DNA of 64,000 nt from NCBI RefSeq assembly GCF_009604385.1, contig NZ_WEGJ01000010.1:62001-126000 (forward strand). Reading direction: 5' to 3'. The notes below the pieces were generated by a model. That model did no database searches and had not been told where the DNA came from. It worked only from the letters and a program-made list of their open reading frames with translations. Shown in pieces: positions 1-8,787 of the stretch. This DNA comes from Streptomyces smaragdinus (GTDB taxonomy: Bacteria; Actinomycetota; Actinomycetes; Streptomycetales; Streptomycetaceae). How positions within the stretch are numbered: the stretch's first letter is position 1; each line of letters begins with the position of its first letter. Made by a program: the position numbers and the translations under genes.

Positions 1-763
1 CCTTGTCCGGCAGCTGCGGGACGGTCAGGCCCCAGGAGGCGTCGGGGACCGAGGCGGCCGAGTTGATGATGATCGCGACCACGGTCATGGTGACGATGCT
101 GATCAGGATGGCGCCGTTGACCTTGCGGACGATCAGCACGAAGGTCAGGGCCAGGCCCAGCACGAAGATCAGGATCGGCCAGCCGGTGAGCCGGCCGTCG
201 ATGCCCAGGCCCACCGGGACAGTGGTGTGCGCGGCGTCCGGGACGCGGGTCACGAAACCGGCGTCGACCAGGCCGATCAGGGCGATGAACAGACCGATGC
301 CGATGGCGATGGCCTTGCGCAGCCCGGCGGGGATGGAGTTCATGACCCGCTCGCGCATACCGGTCGCGACCAGCAGCATGATGATCAGACCCGCGAGCAC
401 CACCATGCCCATCGCGTCCGCCCAGCTCATCTGGGGCGCGAGCTGGAGGGAGACGACCGCGTTGATGCCCAGGCCCGCCGCCATGGCGATCGGGACGTTG
501 CCGATGACGCCCATCAGGACCGTGGTCAGACCGGCGACCAGCGCGGTCGCGGTGACCAGCTCGCCGCCGTCCAGCTGGTGACCGAACTTGTCCGTGCCGG
601 CGCCCAGGATGATCGGGTTCAGCACGAGGATGTAGGCCATCGCGAAGAAGGTGGCCAGACCGCCGCGGATCTCACGGGGGAAGGAGGACCCCCGCTCGCT
701 GATCTTGAAGAAGTGATCAAGGCCGTTGGCGGGGGGTGCGGCGGGTGGTGCGTCGACCGTCAT
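1..763 (-). CDS. NCS2-type purine permease (N-terminal part, cut by window edge)
   Basis: Reading leftward from the ATG at 763 gives an open frame to the window edge, about 254 residues. The first ~25 residues are cytoplasmic, then comes a run of hydrophobic helices. The stretch with FPREIRGGLATFFAMAYI is typical of the AzgA/PbuG branch of the NCS2 family (adenine, guanine or hypoxanthine uptake by proton symport). The C-terminal half, with more transport residues, lies outside the window, so the substrate cannot be refined. An AAGG lies about 8 nt before the ATG. A perfect inverted repeat sits 31 bp upstream (794-815), suggesting repressor control. The gene is divergent from the DUF2530 gene. 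Confidence 0.88.
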   Translation of the reverse strand, partial: MTVDAPPAAPPANGLDHFFKISERGSSFPREIRGGLATFFAMAYILVLNPIILGAGTDKFGHQLDGGELVTATALVAGLTTVLMGVIGNVPIAMAAGLGINAVVSLQLAPQMSWADAMGMVVLAGLIIMLLVATGMRERVMNSIPAGLRKAIAIGIGLFIALIGLVDAGFVTRVPDAAHTTVPVGLGIDGRLTGWPILIFVLGLALTFVLIVRKVNGAILISIVTMTVVAIIINSAASVPDASWGLTVPQLPDK

Positions 764-793
764 TTGGAGGACCTTACGAGAAAGCGGGGGCGA

Positions 794-815
794 GGTTGGT
801 ACCTATGTACCAACC
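794..815. promoter_or_regulatory. Perfect inverted repeat, probable operator
   Basis: Two 9-bp arms, GGTTGGTAC and GTACCAACC, flank a 4-bp CTAT centre. The repeat lies between the divergent permease and DUF2530 genes, 31 bp from the permease start. Size and symmetry suit a MarR- or TetR-type dimer site. The regulator is not in the window on this side and may lie to the left. The function is inferred from symmetry and position only. Confidence 0.6.
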
Positions 816-910
816 CAGTATCCGGTACGCCGGACCGTGCTGCTGACCACCCGTCTCGCTGCCGACGGCTCCCCCGAGGGGCCGCCGGGACCCCCGCGTA
901 CAGTGATGAC

Positions 911-1174
911 ATGCAGAAGTGGACGCCCAAGCACCCCGCGCCGGAGCCGTTCGAGGGCAACCCTGTGGCGGTCGTCACGGGCGGCACGATCCTGTGGGCC
1001 GTCCTCTTCGTCGTGCAGCTCCCCTTCTACGGCTGGTTCGACGACCACGGGCACACCTGGTGGCTGTGGACCTGTCTGGCGGGCGCCGGCCTCGGCCTCC
1101 TCGGCATCTGGCTGGTCAAGCGCCGCGACGCCGCCATCGCCCGCGACCGGGCCGCCCGCGCGGTGGCCGAATAG
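911..1174 (+). CDS. DUF2530-family small membrane protein
   Basis: An 87-residue protein with two hydrophobic segments, roughly residues 20-42 (VAVVTGGTILWAVLFVVQLPF) and 53-75, joined by a short loop containing WFDDHGHTWW. It ends in a basic, Arg/Ala-rich tail. This matches the actinobacterial DUF2530 family of unknown function. Its position beside an NCS2 permease and a probable operator is the only functional hint. The GTG at 903 and the ATG at 906 are out of frame, so the ATG at 911 is the natural start. Confidence 0.85.
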   Translation: MQKWTPKHPAPEPFEGNPVAVVTGGTILWAVLFVVQLPFYGWFDDHGHTWWLWTCLAGAGLGLLGIWLVKRRDAAIARDRAARAVAE

Positions 1175-1231
1175 CCCCGGACCCGGGGGTCTTGCACGCG
1201 CGATCAGCGGTGACCACGTACGGTCTGTCTC

Positions 1232-3649
1232 ATGGAGCAGCCGGTGGACACGGACGTCGACGAAAGAGACCAGCCCTCTCCCCCGGGCGGCACCCCTCCG
1301 TCGCCCGGCGGCCATGACGGGCTGACCACCGCGCAGGTCGCCGAGCGTGTCGCCCGCGGCGAGGTGAACGACGTCCCCGTCCGCAGCAGCCGCTCCACCG
1401 CGGACATCGTCCGCGCCAACGTCTTCACCCGCTTCAACGCCATCATCGGCGTCCTCTTCCTGGTCATCCTGGTCGTCGGCCCGATCCAGGACGGCCTCTT
1501 CGGCTTCGTGATCATCGCCAACACGGCGATCGGCATCTTCCAGGAGCTGCGGGCCAAGAAGACCCTGGACAGCCTGGCGGTGATCGGCGAGGTCAAGCCC
1601 ACCGTCCGCCGCGACGGGGCCGCGGCGGAGATCCACGCCTCGGAGATCGTCCTGGGCGACCTGGTGGAACTGGGCCCCGGCGACAAGGCCGTTGTGGACG
1701 GCGAGGTGCTGGAGGCCGACAACTTCGAGGTCGACGAGTCACTGCTCACGGGCGAGGCCGACCCGGTGCTCAAGAAGCCCGGGGACCGGATCCTGTCCGG
1801 CAGCTTCGTCGTCGCCGGCGGCGGCGCGTTCACCGCGACGAAGGTCGGGCGCGAGGCGTACGCCGTGCAGCTGGCGGAGGAGGCGTCGCGGTTCACGCTG
1901 GTGCACTCCGAGCTGCGTACGGGCATCAGCCAGATCCTCAAGTACGTGACGTACATGATGGTCCCCGCCGCGATCGGGCTGATCCTCTCGTCGCTGCTGG
2001 CCGACAACCAGGACTCCTCCGAGGCCGTCCGCCGCACCGTCGCCGGCATCGTCCCGATGGTCCCCGAGGGCCTGGTCCTCCTCACCTCCGTCGCCTTCGC
2101 CATCGGCGTCATCCGCCTCGGCCGCCAGCAGTGCCTCGTCCAGGAGCTGCCCGCGATCGAGGGGCTGGCCCGGGTCGACGTCGTCTGCCTGGACAAGACC
2201 GGCACCCTCACCGAGGGCGGCATGGACGTCACCGACCTCAGGCTGCTGGACGGCGCCGACGAGGCCGAGGTCAAGCGGGTGCTGGGGGCACTCGGCGAGT
2301 CCGACCCGCGGCCCAACGCCAGCCTCCGGGCGATCATCGACGAGTACCCGGACACCGAGCAGCTGCGCTGCACGGAGTCGCTGCCGTTCTCCTCCGCCCG
2401 CAAGTACAGCGGCGCCGCGTTCAACGACGCCGTCGGCGAGTCCAGCGCCTGGCTGCTCGGCGCCCCCGACGTCCTGCTCCCGGACGGCGACCCGAACCTG
2501 GCGCTGATCGACGACCTCAACTCCCAGGGCCTGCGCGTCCTGCTGCTGGCCCGCGCCGCCACCGAGCTGAGCGACCCCGCCGTCGGCGAGGGGCTGAAGC
2601 CCGCCGCGATGGTCGTGCTGGAGCAGCGGCTGCGGCCCGACGCGGCGATCACGCTGCAGTACTTCGCGGACGAGCGCGTCAAGACGAAGATCATCTCCGG
2701 TGACAACGCCGTGTCCGTCGGCGCCGTCGCCGCCAAGCTCGGGCTGCCGGGCGCGGACCGTACGGTCGACGCCCGGACGCTGCCCGCGGACCGGGACGAG
2801 ATGGCGAAGATCCTGGAGGAGAACACCGTCTTCGGCCGCGTCAGCCCGCAGCAGAAGCGCGACATGGTCGCCGCCCTGCAGTCCCGCGGCCACGACGTGG
2901 CGATGACGGGCGACGGCGTCAACGACGTCCTCGCCCTGAAGGACGCCGACATCGGCGTCTCCATGGGCTCCGGGTCGGAGGCCACGCGGGCGGTGGCGCA
3001 GATCGTGCTGCTGAACAACAGCTTCGCCACCCTGCCGTCGGTGGTCGCCGAGGGCCGCCGGGTCATCGGCAACATCGAGCGGGTCGCGACGCTGTTCCTG
3101 ACGAAGACCGTGTACTCGGTGCTGCTGGCGCTGCTCGTCGTGATCACCCAGGTCCCGTACCCCTTCCTGCCGCGGCATCTGACGCTGCTGTCGACGCTGA
3201 CGATCGGCGTCCCGGCGTTCTTCCTGGCGCTGGCGCCCAACCGGGAGCGGGCCAAGCCGCACTTCGTCCGGCGGGTCATGAAGTACTCGATCCCGGCCGG
3301 TCTGATCGCCGGGGTGGCGACGTTCTCGACGTATCTGCTGGCCCGGGTGCATTACGAGGGGCCGAACGCGCTGGACGCGGAGACGTCGGCGGCGACGCTG
3401 ACGCTGTTCCTGGTCGCCATGTGGGTGCTGGCGATCATCGCCCGGCCGTACACCTGGTGGCGGGTGCTGCTGGTCGGGGCGATGGGGCTGGGGTTTGTGA
3501 TCGTGCTGGTCACGCCGTTCCTCCAGCACTTCTTCGAGCTGCAGCTGGTCGGTACGACCATGCCGTGGGCGGCGGCCGCGATCGCGGCGGTCGCGGCGGT
3601 GCTGCTGGAGGTCGCGTGGAAGGTCGTGGCCCGGCGGTATCCGGACTGA
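1232..3649 (+). CDS. P-type cation-transporting ATPase, CtpE-like
   Basis: An 805-residue ATPase that couples ATP hydrolysis to ion transport across the cytoplasmic membrane. Landmarks in order: N-terminal membrane helices (~70-115), an actuator domain with TGEADP (~170), the membrane motif VPEGL (~275), the phosphorylation site DKTGTLTE (Asp about 321), and the hinge motif GDGVND (~560-565). Several helices follow to the C terminus. There is no CPC motif and no N-terminal heavy-metal-binding domain, so a copper or zinc pump is unlikely. The VPEGL signature and length resemble mycobacterial CtpE, linked to calcium uptake. The ion assignment is inference. The next gene follows after 22 bp. Confidence 0.9.
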   Translation: MEQPVDTDVDERDQPSPPGGTPPSPGGHDGLTTAQVAERVARGEVNDVPVRSSRSTADIVRANVFTRFNAIIGVLFLVILVVGPIQDGLFGFVIIANTAIGIFQELRAKKTLDSLAVIGEVKPTVRRDGAAAEIHASEIVLGDLVELGPGDKAVVDGEVLEADNFEVDESLLTGEADPVLKKPGDRILSGSFVVAGGGAFTATKVGREAYAVQLAEEASRFTLVHSELRTGISQILKYVTYMMVPAAIGLILSSLLADNQDSSEAVRRTVAGIVPMVPEGLVLLTSVAFAIGVIRLGRQQCLVQELPAIEGLARVDVVCLDKTGTLTEGGMDVTDLRLLDGADEAEVKRVLGALGESDPRPNASLRAIIDEYPDTEQLRCTESLPFSSARKYSGAAFNDAVGESSAWLLGAPDVLLPDGDPNLALIDDLNSQGLRVLLLARAATELSDPAVGEGLKPAAMVVLEQRLRPDAAITLQYFADERVKTKIISGDNAVSVGAVAAKLGLPGADRTVDARTLPADRDEMAKILEENTVFGRVSPQQKRDMVAALQSRGHDVAMTGDGVNDVLALKDADIGVSMGSGSEATRAVAQIVLLNNSFATLPSVVAEGRRVIGNIERVATLFLTKTVYSVLLALLVVITQVPYPFLPRHLTLLSTLTIGVPAFFLALAPNRERAKPHFVRRVMKYSIPAGLIAGVATFSTYLLARVHYEGPNALDAETSAATLTLFLVAMWVLAIIARPYTWWRVLLVGAMGLGFVIVLVTPFLQHFFELQLVGTTMPWAAAAIAAVAAVLLEVAWKVVARRYPD

Positions 3650-3671
3650 GCCGGGTGGGGATCATGGGGGC

Positions 3672-4502
3672 ATGCGCCCCGATGACTGGCATCTCACGGA
3701 AGATCTGACCGAGTTCGACGCTCACGCGGGAGGGCTGCTGCGTGAGCGGCCCGCCCTGTACACGACGCAGCTGACGACGCTCGAGAAGCTGCGGGCGGAG
3801 GGGACGACGGCGCGCTTCGGGTGGCGGGACGGGGCGTTCTTCTACTGGCTGCCGACATACAACCGGCTGACGCTCGGCGTCCTGACGCCCTCGCAGGCGG
3901 ACGGTCTGGCGGCGTGGCTGGACGGGCTCGGTCACCGGCCGGCCGGCGTCCTCGCCGACCACGACACCGCTTCCGCCTTCTCCGAGGCCTGGCGGGAGCG
4001 TACGGGTGCGTCGTACGAGCGTTTCTGGCGCGGACGGCTGCACCGGCTCGGGGAGCTCACCCCGCCGGAGCCGCGTCCGGCGGGGGCCGCGCGGCTGCTG
4101 GACGCGCGGGATCGGGGCGAGCTGATGCGGTGGTGCGACGCGTTCGTCACCGCCGTCGGGGAGTCGCCGGCGATCAACGCCGGTACGTGGGCGGCGTCGC
4201 GGTTCGCCGACAAGCACTTCACGTTCTGGGAGACCCCGGACGGGGTGCCCGTCTCCCTCGCCGGCTCGACGTCGATGGTCGGCGGCATGATCCGCGTCGA
4301 CCCCGTGTACACCCCGGCCGGGCTGCGGGGCCAGGGATACGCCGGGGCCGTGACGGCCGCCGTGACCGGGGCCGCGCTGGCGGCGGGGGCGTCGGACGTC
4401 GTGCTGTACACCGATCCCGGGAATCCGACCAGCAACGCCCTGTACCGGCGGGTGGGTTACGTACCGCTGGCGGAGTTCACCGGGTACACCTTCGCGTACT
4501 GA
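3672..4502 (+). CDS. GNAT-family N-acetyltransferase
   Basis: A 276-residue protein with a C-terminal GNAT fold. The acetyl-CoA-binding region is visible as VYTPAGLRGQGYAGAVTAAV (residues ~215-235), with the pyrophosphate-loop pattern R-G-Q-G-Y-A. The closing strand NALYRRVGYVPL follows. The ~130-residue N-terminal half is a weaker, possibly degenerate GNAT-like region. The acceptor is unknown. It starts 22 bp after the P-type ATPase stop, so the two are probably co-transcribed. A strong palindromic terminator follows at 4509-4540. Confidence 0.85.
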   Translation: MRPDDWHLTEDLTEFDAHAGGLLRERPALYTTQLTTLEKLRAEGTTARFGWRDGAFFYWLPTYNRLTLGVLTPSQADGLAAWLDGLGHRPAGVLADHDTASAFSEAWRERTGASYERFWRGRLHRLGELTPPEPRPAGAARLLDARDRGELMRWCDAFVTAVGESPAINAGTWAASRFADKHFTFWETPDGVPVSLAGSTSMVGGMIRVDPVYTPAGLRGQGYAGAVTAAVTGAALAAGASDVVLYTDPGNPTSNALYRRVGYVPLAEFTGYTFAY

Positions 4503-4508
4503 CCCGAG

Positions 4509-4540
4509 CGGGGCCGCCGGTGGATCCACCGGCGGCCCCG
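4509..4540. terminator. Bidirectional hairpin terminator
   Basis: A perfect 32-bp palindrome (centre TGGATCCA, arms CGGGGCCGCCGG) lies between the convergent acetyltransferase and secreted-protein genes. It has the form of a Rho-independent terminator without a clear U-tract, as is common in Streptomyces. Confidence 0.75.
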
Positions 4541-4548
4541 CGTGCCGG

Positions 4549-5409
4549 TTACTTCACGCCGACGTAGTCACCGGTGGTGATCTTCACCGCCGTCGTGGGG
4601 TTGCCCGCGAAGTTGAAGCGGTAGTGCGCGTCGACCGAGGCCGTGACCGTGGTCCTCAGCGCGCCGGCCGTCTTCGAGTAGATCCCCTTGACCGAGGTGT
4701 ACGCGGTGCTCGGGGCCTTGCGCGTCTCCACCCGCACCGACTGGTCCGGCAGACCGTGGTACTTGAAGTCGTCCCAGCTGGCCCGGCTCAGGGTGCCGGC
4801 CAGGGTGATCGTCTGTCCCTTGACGACCGGCTCCGGCGTGGCGTCGATCGTCAGCTTCGACGTCCGCAGGACCTTGGTGGTCCTGAATTTCTCGTACCAG
4901 CTCTCGTTCCCGGCGCCGTCCAGGACACCCACCTCGACGTTCCAGGTGCCGGCGAGCCCGTTCCACAGGTAGTAGTACAGGTCGTCCTGCGTAAGGATGT
5001 CGAAGCTGCCCGTGCACTTCGAGTGGCCGACGTCCACCGCGACGCAGTTGGCGGCGTCGACCTGGAAGAACCCCTGGTCCGGGTCCTCGTAGGCAGCGCC
5101 CTTCCAGATGTTGACCCGCGCGTCGACGATGCCGTCGGCGTCCGCGACGGTGAGGGTGTACGGCACCGTCTTCACGCCGGTGGTCCCCACCGGGATGTCC
5201 TTGCCGTTGTTCAGCACGACGGACTGGACGACCGTGTCGTCGGCGGCGAGCGCGGACACGGAGTTCCGCGCGGCCGCGTCCCACTTGGCCTGCGCCGGCA
5301 TGGTGTTCACGTGACGCTCCGGACCGGTGTCCGCCTGTGCCGCGGACAGTCCGAGAGCGCTCAGTGCCAGGGCGCCGCTCAGGGCAGCGCCGATGGCGGT
5401 CTTTCGCAT
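4549..5409 (-). CDS. Secreted protein with Ig-like domains, function unknown
   Basis: 286 residues. The start at 5409 is chosen because a GGGGGG ribosome site lies a few bases upstream and translation then opens with a classic Sec signal peptide: MRKT, a hydrophobic core, then cleavage after about AAQA (residue ~26). The mature protein looks all-beta. One segment (~75-190) has two cysteines in a CVAVDVGHSKC loop, and a second (~195-286) resembles an Ig-like fold (TLAGTLSRASWDD...). Related secreted proteins occur across Streptomyces without a known role. I recognise no catalytic motif. Transcription probably ends at the palindrome 4509-4540. Confidence 0.8.
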   Translation of the reverse strand: MRKTAIGAALSGALALSALGLSAAQADTGPERHVNTMPAQAKWDAAARNSVSALAADDTVVQSVVLNNGKDIPVGTTGVKTVPYTLTVADADGIVDARVNIWKGAAYEDPDQGFFQVDAANCVAVDVGHSKCTGSFDILTQDDLYYYLWNGLAGTWNVEVGVLDGAGNESWYEKFRTTKVLRTSKLTIDATPEPVVKGQTITLAGTLSRASWDDFKYHGLPDQSVRVETRKAPSTAYTSVKGIYSKTAGALRTTVTASVDAHYRFNFAGNPTTAVKITTGDYVGVK

Positions 5410-5549
5410 GGATCCCCCCAGGGAAGAAGAAACCCGCCCCGCGTACGAAGGGCGGGCAGGTGAGCCCTCTGTGTACGCGCTTACGGCCAACATCCGGTGA
5501 ACGGCGGGGAGTTGGCCGATGGCATGCCGCTACTGGCGGAGTGACCCCC

Positions 5550-8500
5550 TCAGTCGAACCACCGCGCCCTCTCCAGCTCCGCCGTCCGCGTCGGGTCCTC
5601 CAGCAGCGCCGCCGTCTCGAACCGCCGGTGCCACTGTCCCGCCGCCCAGGCCAGCGCCGCCGCCACCCCCTCCAGCGTCGCCGCGTGCACCGTGCCGTCG
5701 GGGGTCCGGCGCCAGTCCAGCTCCACCCCGTCGACGATCAGCTCGTCGTGCTCCGTGTACGTGGCCGGGGTCGCCGGTCCCAGCAGGATCCGTACCGATT
5801 CCGGCACCTCGTGCACCTCCCCGGCGGAAGTCACCGGCGCCTCGTACGCCTCGCTCAGCCGCCGCACCTGAAGCAGCTCCGCCAGCTCCCCCGCCCGGTC
5901 CGGCCGTACCGGCAGCAGCGCGCGGCCCCCGGCCAGCGGCACCAGGTCCGGGGCGTCGGCGACCAGCGCCTCCCCGGCGTCCACCACCTGCGGCGTCCCG
6001 TCCACCACGGCCCGCAGCTCGTCGGGGAGCGTGACCTGCTCGGGGTCGAGGGCGGCGAGGAGGGTGTACAGCCCGTGCAGCTGCGCGGCGCCCACTTCCA
6101 GCCCGGGGTCCGCCAGCCTGCCCAGCAGTTCCGCCGCGCCGCCCGGCTCCTCCAGCAGCGCCGCCGTCGACGTCCGGATGCCCAGCGCCCGCAGCACCTG
6201 CTCGTCGTCCACGCCGGACGCGTCGGCCGCCTCGTACAGCCCCGCCAGCAGCGGATCCCCGCCTGCCGCCCGCAGCCCCGCCGGGCGCCGCCCGCCGAGC
6301 ACCGGCTGCCCGCGCAGCCACCACGCGGTGTACGGGCGCACGTGTGCCGTCGTCCCGTCCGGCAGCAGCACCCGGGCGACCTGGGTGAGGGCGTCGCGCA
6401 GGGGCGGGCGGGCGAGCAGGGCGAGGGCCTGCGGCCAGGCGTCGTCGGCGACGAGATCGAGGTCGCGTACGGCGATGAGCTCCGTCAGGACGGGCGGGAC
6501 CGGGGGGTCGTCGAGCTGGTCGAGGACGTCCTCGCACCAGACGTCCACGGCGTCGAGCAGCCCCGGGTCGTCGGGCTCGGGGTAGTCGGAGTCGCGCGGC
6601 TCGAACTCGTCGGGGTCCAGCACCACATCGGCCGTCCGCACCAGCGCGAAGTCCGCCTGCACGCCCACGGCCGTCAGCGGGCCCCGACCCCAGCGGTCGG
6701 CCAGCTCGGCGTCGCAGGCGGCGAGTTCGCCCTCGCGGATGACCTGCTCGAACGGGCTGCCCGGGAAGACGAGTTCCCCGGCGGGCGCGAGCTCGCCCTC
6801 GTCGTCGGGCAGCGCGAGGGCGGCCAGCCACGGCTCGTCACCGGGGGCCAGCCCGGCGTCGCGGACGAGGCCCAGGACGATCTCCGCCAGCTCCTCGGCG
6901 CCCGGGGTGTCCTCGTCGTCGAAGAACGACTCCTCGTCGTCCAGCGACGCCGCCACCGCCGCCCGCACCTGCGGCGTCGTCAGCACGGCGCGCGGGGTCG
7001 CGGGCGCCGCGCCCAGCTTCTCCAGCAGCGGGTGGGCGGCGTCGGGATGCGCGACCTTCAGCCCCAGCCGCGCGAATCGCCCGGCGTCCGTGCCGGGCTG
7101 GGGCAGCAGCACCTGACGCGGACCGATCGCCGTCCCGCCCCCGGCGAGGGGGACGGGGAGGCCGGCGAGGCGGTCGGGGTCGGTGCCGGACAGCGCCTCG
7201 TACAGCCGCCGCCACCACGACGGGTCGCGCTCGACGCCGGCGAGGCGGTCGATCGCCTCGCCCAGGGGGACGCGCGCCACGCCGAGGGTGCGCAGCTCGG
7301 GGCGGCGTTCCTGGCCGCCGGGAAGGAGGGCGGGGAAGAGCTCGGCGAGGACGCGTACGGTCTGCGCGCCCGCTCCCTCGACGAGTTCGGCGTCGCGGGG
7401 GCGGAGTCCGGACGCGTCCTCCTCGACGGGCACGGCGGGCGCCAGGAACGGGGTCTCCGGGAGCCGCTCCAGGATGCGCGCCCGCAGCGCGCCGTCGAGT
7501 TCGCCGCGTCCGAGGGGGCCGGGGGCGAGGTCGAGGGTGCCGGTGGTGACGGGGCGCCAGTCGCGCAGGAGGTCGGTGTACGTCTCGGCGGCCCGGTCCA
7601 GCAGGAAGTCGGTGAGGGGGCCGGGGGCGACGTGGCGGCGGGTGGGTTCGAGGGGGAGGGTGGCGATGAGGAGGGCGGGCAGGCCGAGGGGTTCGTCGGT
7701 GGGCGTCGGGGCGTGCAGCACCTCGGCGGTGCGGGGGCGGGCCGGGGAGCCGTCGGGGGCGACGGGGACCGCCCAGGTCACCGACCAGAAGGGGCGCAGG
7801 CGTTCCTCGACGGGACGGTCCCGCAGGAGGGCGGCGTCCAGCGGGCCGGCCTCGGCGGCGACGCGCCAGCGGGTGGCGTCGGCGCCGTCGTGGACGACCA
7901 CGTAGCCGCCGTCCTCCGTGCGGGTGAGGGTGCGCACGCCTTCGGGGGTTTCGACCACGACCTCCGCGAGGCCGGGGAGGGCTAGGAGGAGGGCGTCGTC
8001 GATGCGTTCGGTGAGCCTCTGCGCCAGCTCGCGGGCGTCTGCGTCGCGGAAGGGGAGGATCACGGCGGTGTCGTAGCCGTCGGGGACGTCGCCGGTCGCG
8101 GGGAGGGGGAGGCGGAGGACGGGGACGTGGCCGGCGCGGCGCGCGAGTTCCTGCGCGAGCGCCGGTACGGCGTCGACGAGCGCCCGCGCCTCGGTGCGCG
8201 ACCAGCGCACGCCGGTGCCGTCCGCCCGTACGACGGAGGGCTCGTCGCTCACCGCCAGCACGGCGGAGAACCCGACGCCGAACCGGCCCACGGCGCCCGC
8301 CGATTCGTCGTCCCGCTTGGCCGACGCGCGCAGGGTGCTCAGCGACTCGACGCCCGCCTCGTCCAGCGGGGCGCCGGTGTTGGCGGCGATCAGCCGCGTG
8401 CCGTCGACGACGAGCCGCAGCCGCCCCGGCGCCCCCGCCCGTACCGCGGCGTCGGCGGCGTTCTGCGCCAGCTCCACGACCAGGCGGTCCCGGTAGCCGC

Positions 8501-8618
8501 CGAGCGCCAGGTCCTCCTCGGCGTTGGCGTCCTCCCGGAACCGCGCGGGGGAAGCGGCCCAGGCGTCCAGCGCGGCGGCACGCAGCCGCCCGGTACGGAA
8601 GAGGTCGTCCAGGGCCAT
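5550..8618 (-). CDS. Sacsin/Hsp90-like N-terminal ATPase-domain protein
   Basis: A 1022-residue protein. Residues ~25-200 form a GHKL-type ATP-binding domain: ELAQNAADA (N box with the Mg-binding Asn), a downstream IAANTGAPL strand, and GRFGVGFSAVLAVSDEP (glycine lid). This matches the sacsin N-terminal ATPase-like family, once annotated as Hsp90-like. The remaining ~800 residues are Ala/Leu/Pro-rich with no recognised domain. The start at 8618 is the last Met before the conserved N terminus. Upstream in-frame codons read through apparent non-coding sequence. A chaperone or nucleic-acid role is conceivable but unproven. Confidence 0.82.
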   Translation of the reverse strand: MALDDLFRTGRLRAAALDAWAASPARFREDANAEEDLALGGYRDRLVVELAQNAADAAVRAGAPGRLRLVVDGTRLIAANTGAPLDEAGVESLSTLRASAKRDDESAGAVGRFGVGFSAVLAVSDEPSVVRADGTGVRWSRTEARALVDAVPALAQELARRAGHVPVLRLPLPATGDVPDGYDTAVILPFRDADARELAQRLTERIDDALLLALPGLAEVVVETPEGVRTLTRTEDGGYVVVHDGADATRWRVAAEAGPLDAALLRDRPVEERLRPFWSVTWAVPVAPDGSPARPRTAEVLHAPTPTDEPLGLPALLIATLPLEPTRRHVAPGPLTDFLLDRAAETYTDLLRDWRPVTTGTLDLAPGPLGRGELDGALRARILERLPETPFLAPAVPVEEDASGLRPRDAELVEGAGAQTVRVLAELFPALLPGGQERRPELRTLGVARVPLGEAIDRLAGVERDPSWWRRLYEALSGTDPDRLAGLPVPLAGGGTAIGPRQVLLPQPGTDAGRFARLGLKVAHPDAAHPLLEKLGAAPATPRAVLTTPQVRAAVAASLDDEESFFDDEDTPGAEELAEIVLGLVRDAGLAPGDEPWLAALALPDDEGELAPAGELVFPGSPFEQVIREGELAACDAELADRWGRGPLTAVGVQADFALVRTADVVLDPDEFEPRDSDYPEPDDPGLLDAVDVWCEDVLDQLDDPPVPPVLTELIAVRDLDLVADDAWPQALALLARPPLRDALTQVARVLLPDGTTAHVRPYTAWWLRGQPVLGGRRPAGLRAAGGDPLLAGLYEAADASGVDDEQVLRALGIRTSTAALLEEPGGAAELLGRLADPGLEVGAAQLHGLYTLLAALDPEQVTLPDELRAVVDGTPQVVDAGEALVADAPDLVPLAGGRALLPVRPDRAGELAELLQVRRLSEAYEAPVTSAGEVHEVPESVRILLGPATPATYTEHDELIVDGVELDWRRTPDGTVHAATLEGVAAALAWAAGQWHRRFETAALLEDPTRTAELERARWFD

Positions 8619-8787
8619 CGGAACTCCAGGCGTCGCGTGGGGGCGGTCGCAGGGAAGGCTAGCCGCCCGGTACGAAGCCCTCGCGCGGGGCAGGCCCCCG
8701 ACGGCCTGGGCCCGTAACCCCCGAATCGTCCCCCGCCCCGCGCGATAACCTACGACGGAACCAACTATCCGACCCCGTAGGAACGCC

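Noticed and set aside
1204-3279. 691-residue open frame antisense to the P-type ATPase gene
   Set aside because: Ser/Arg/Thr-rich shadow of a high-GC gene. The plus strand has all ATPase motifs.
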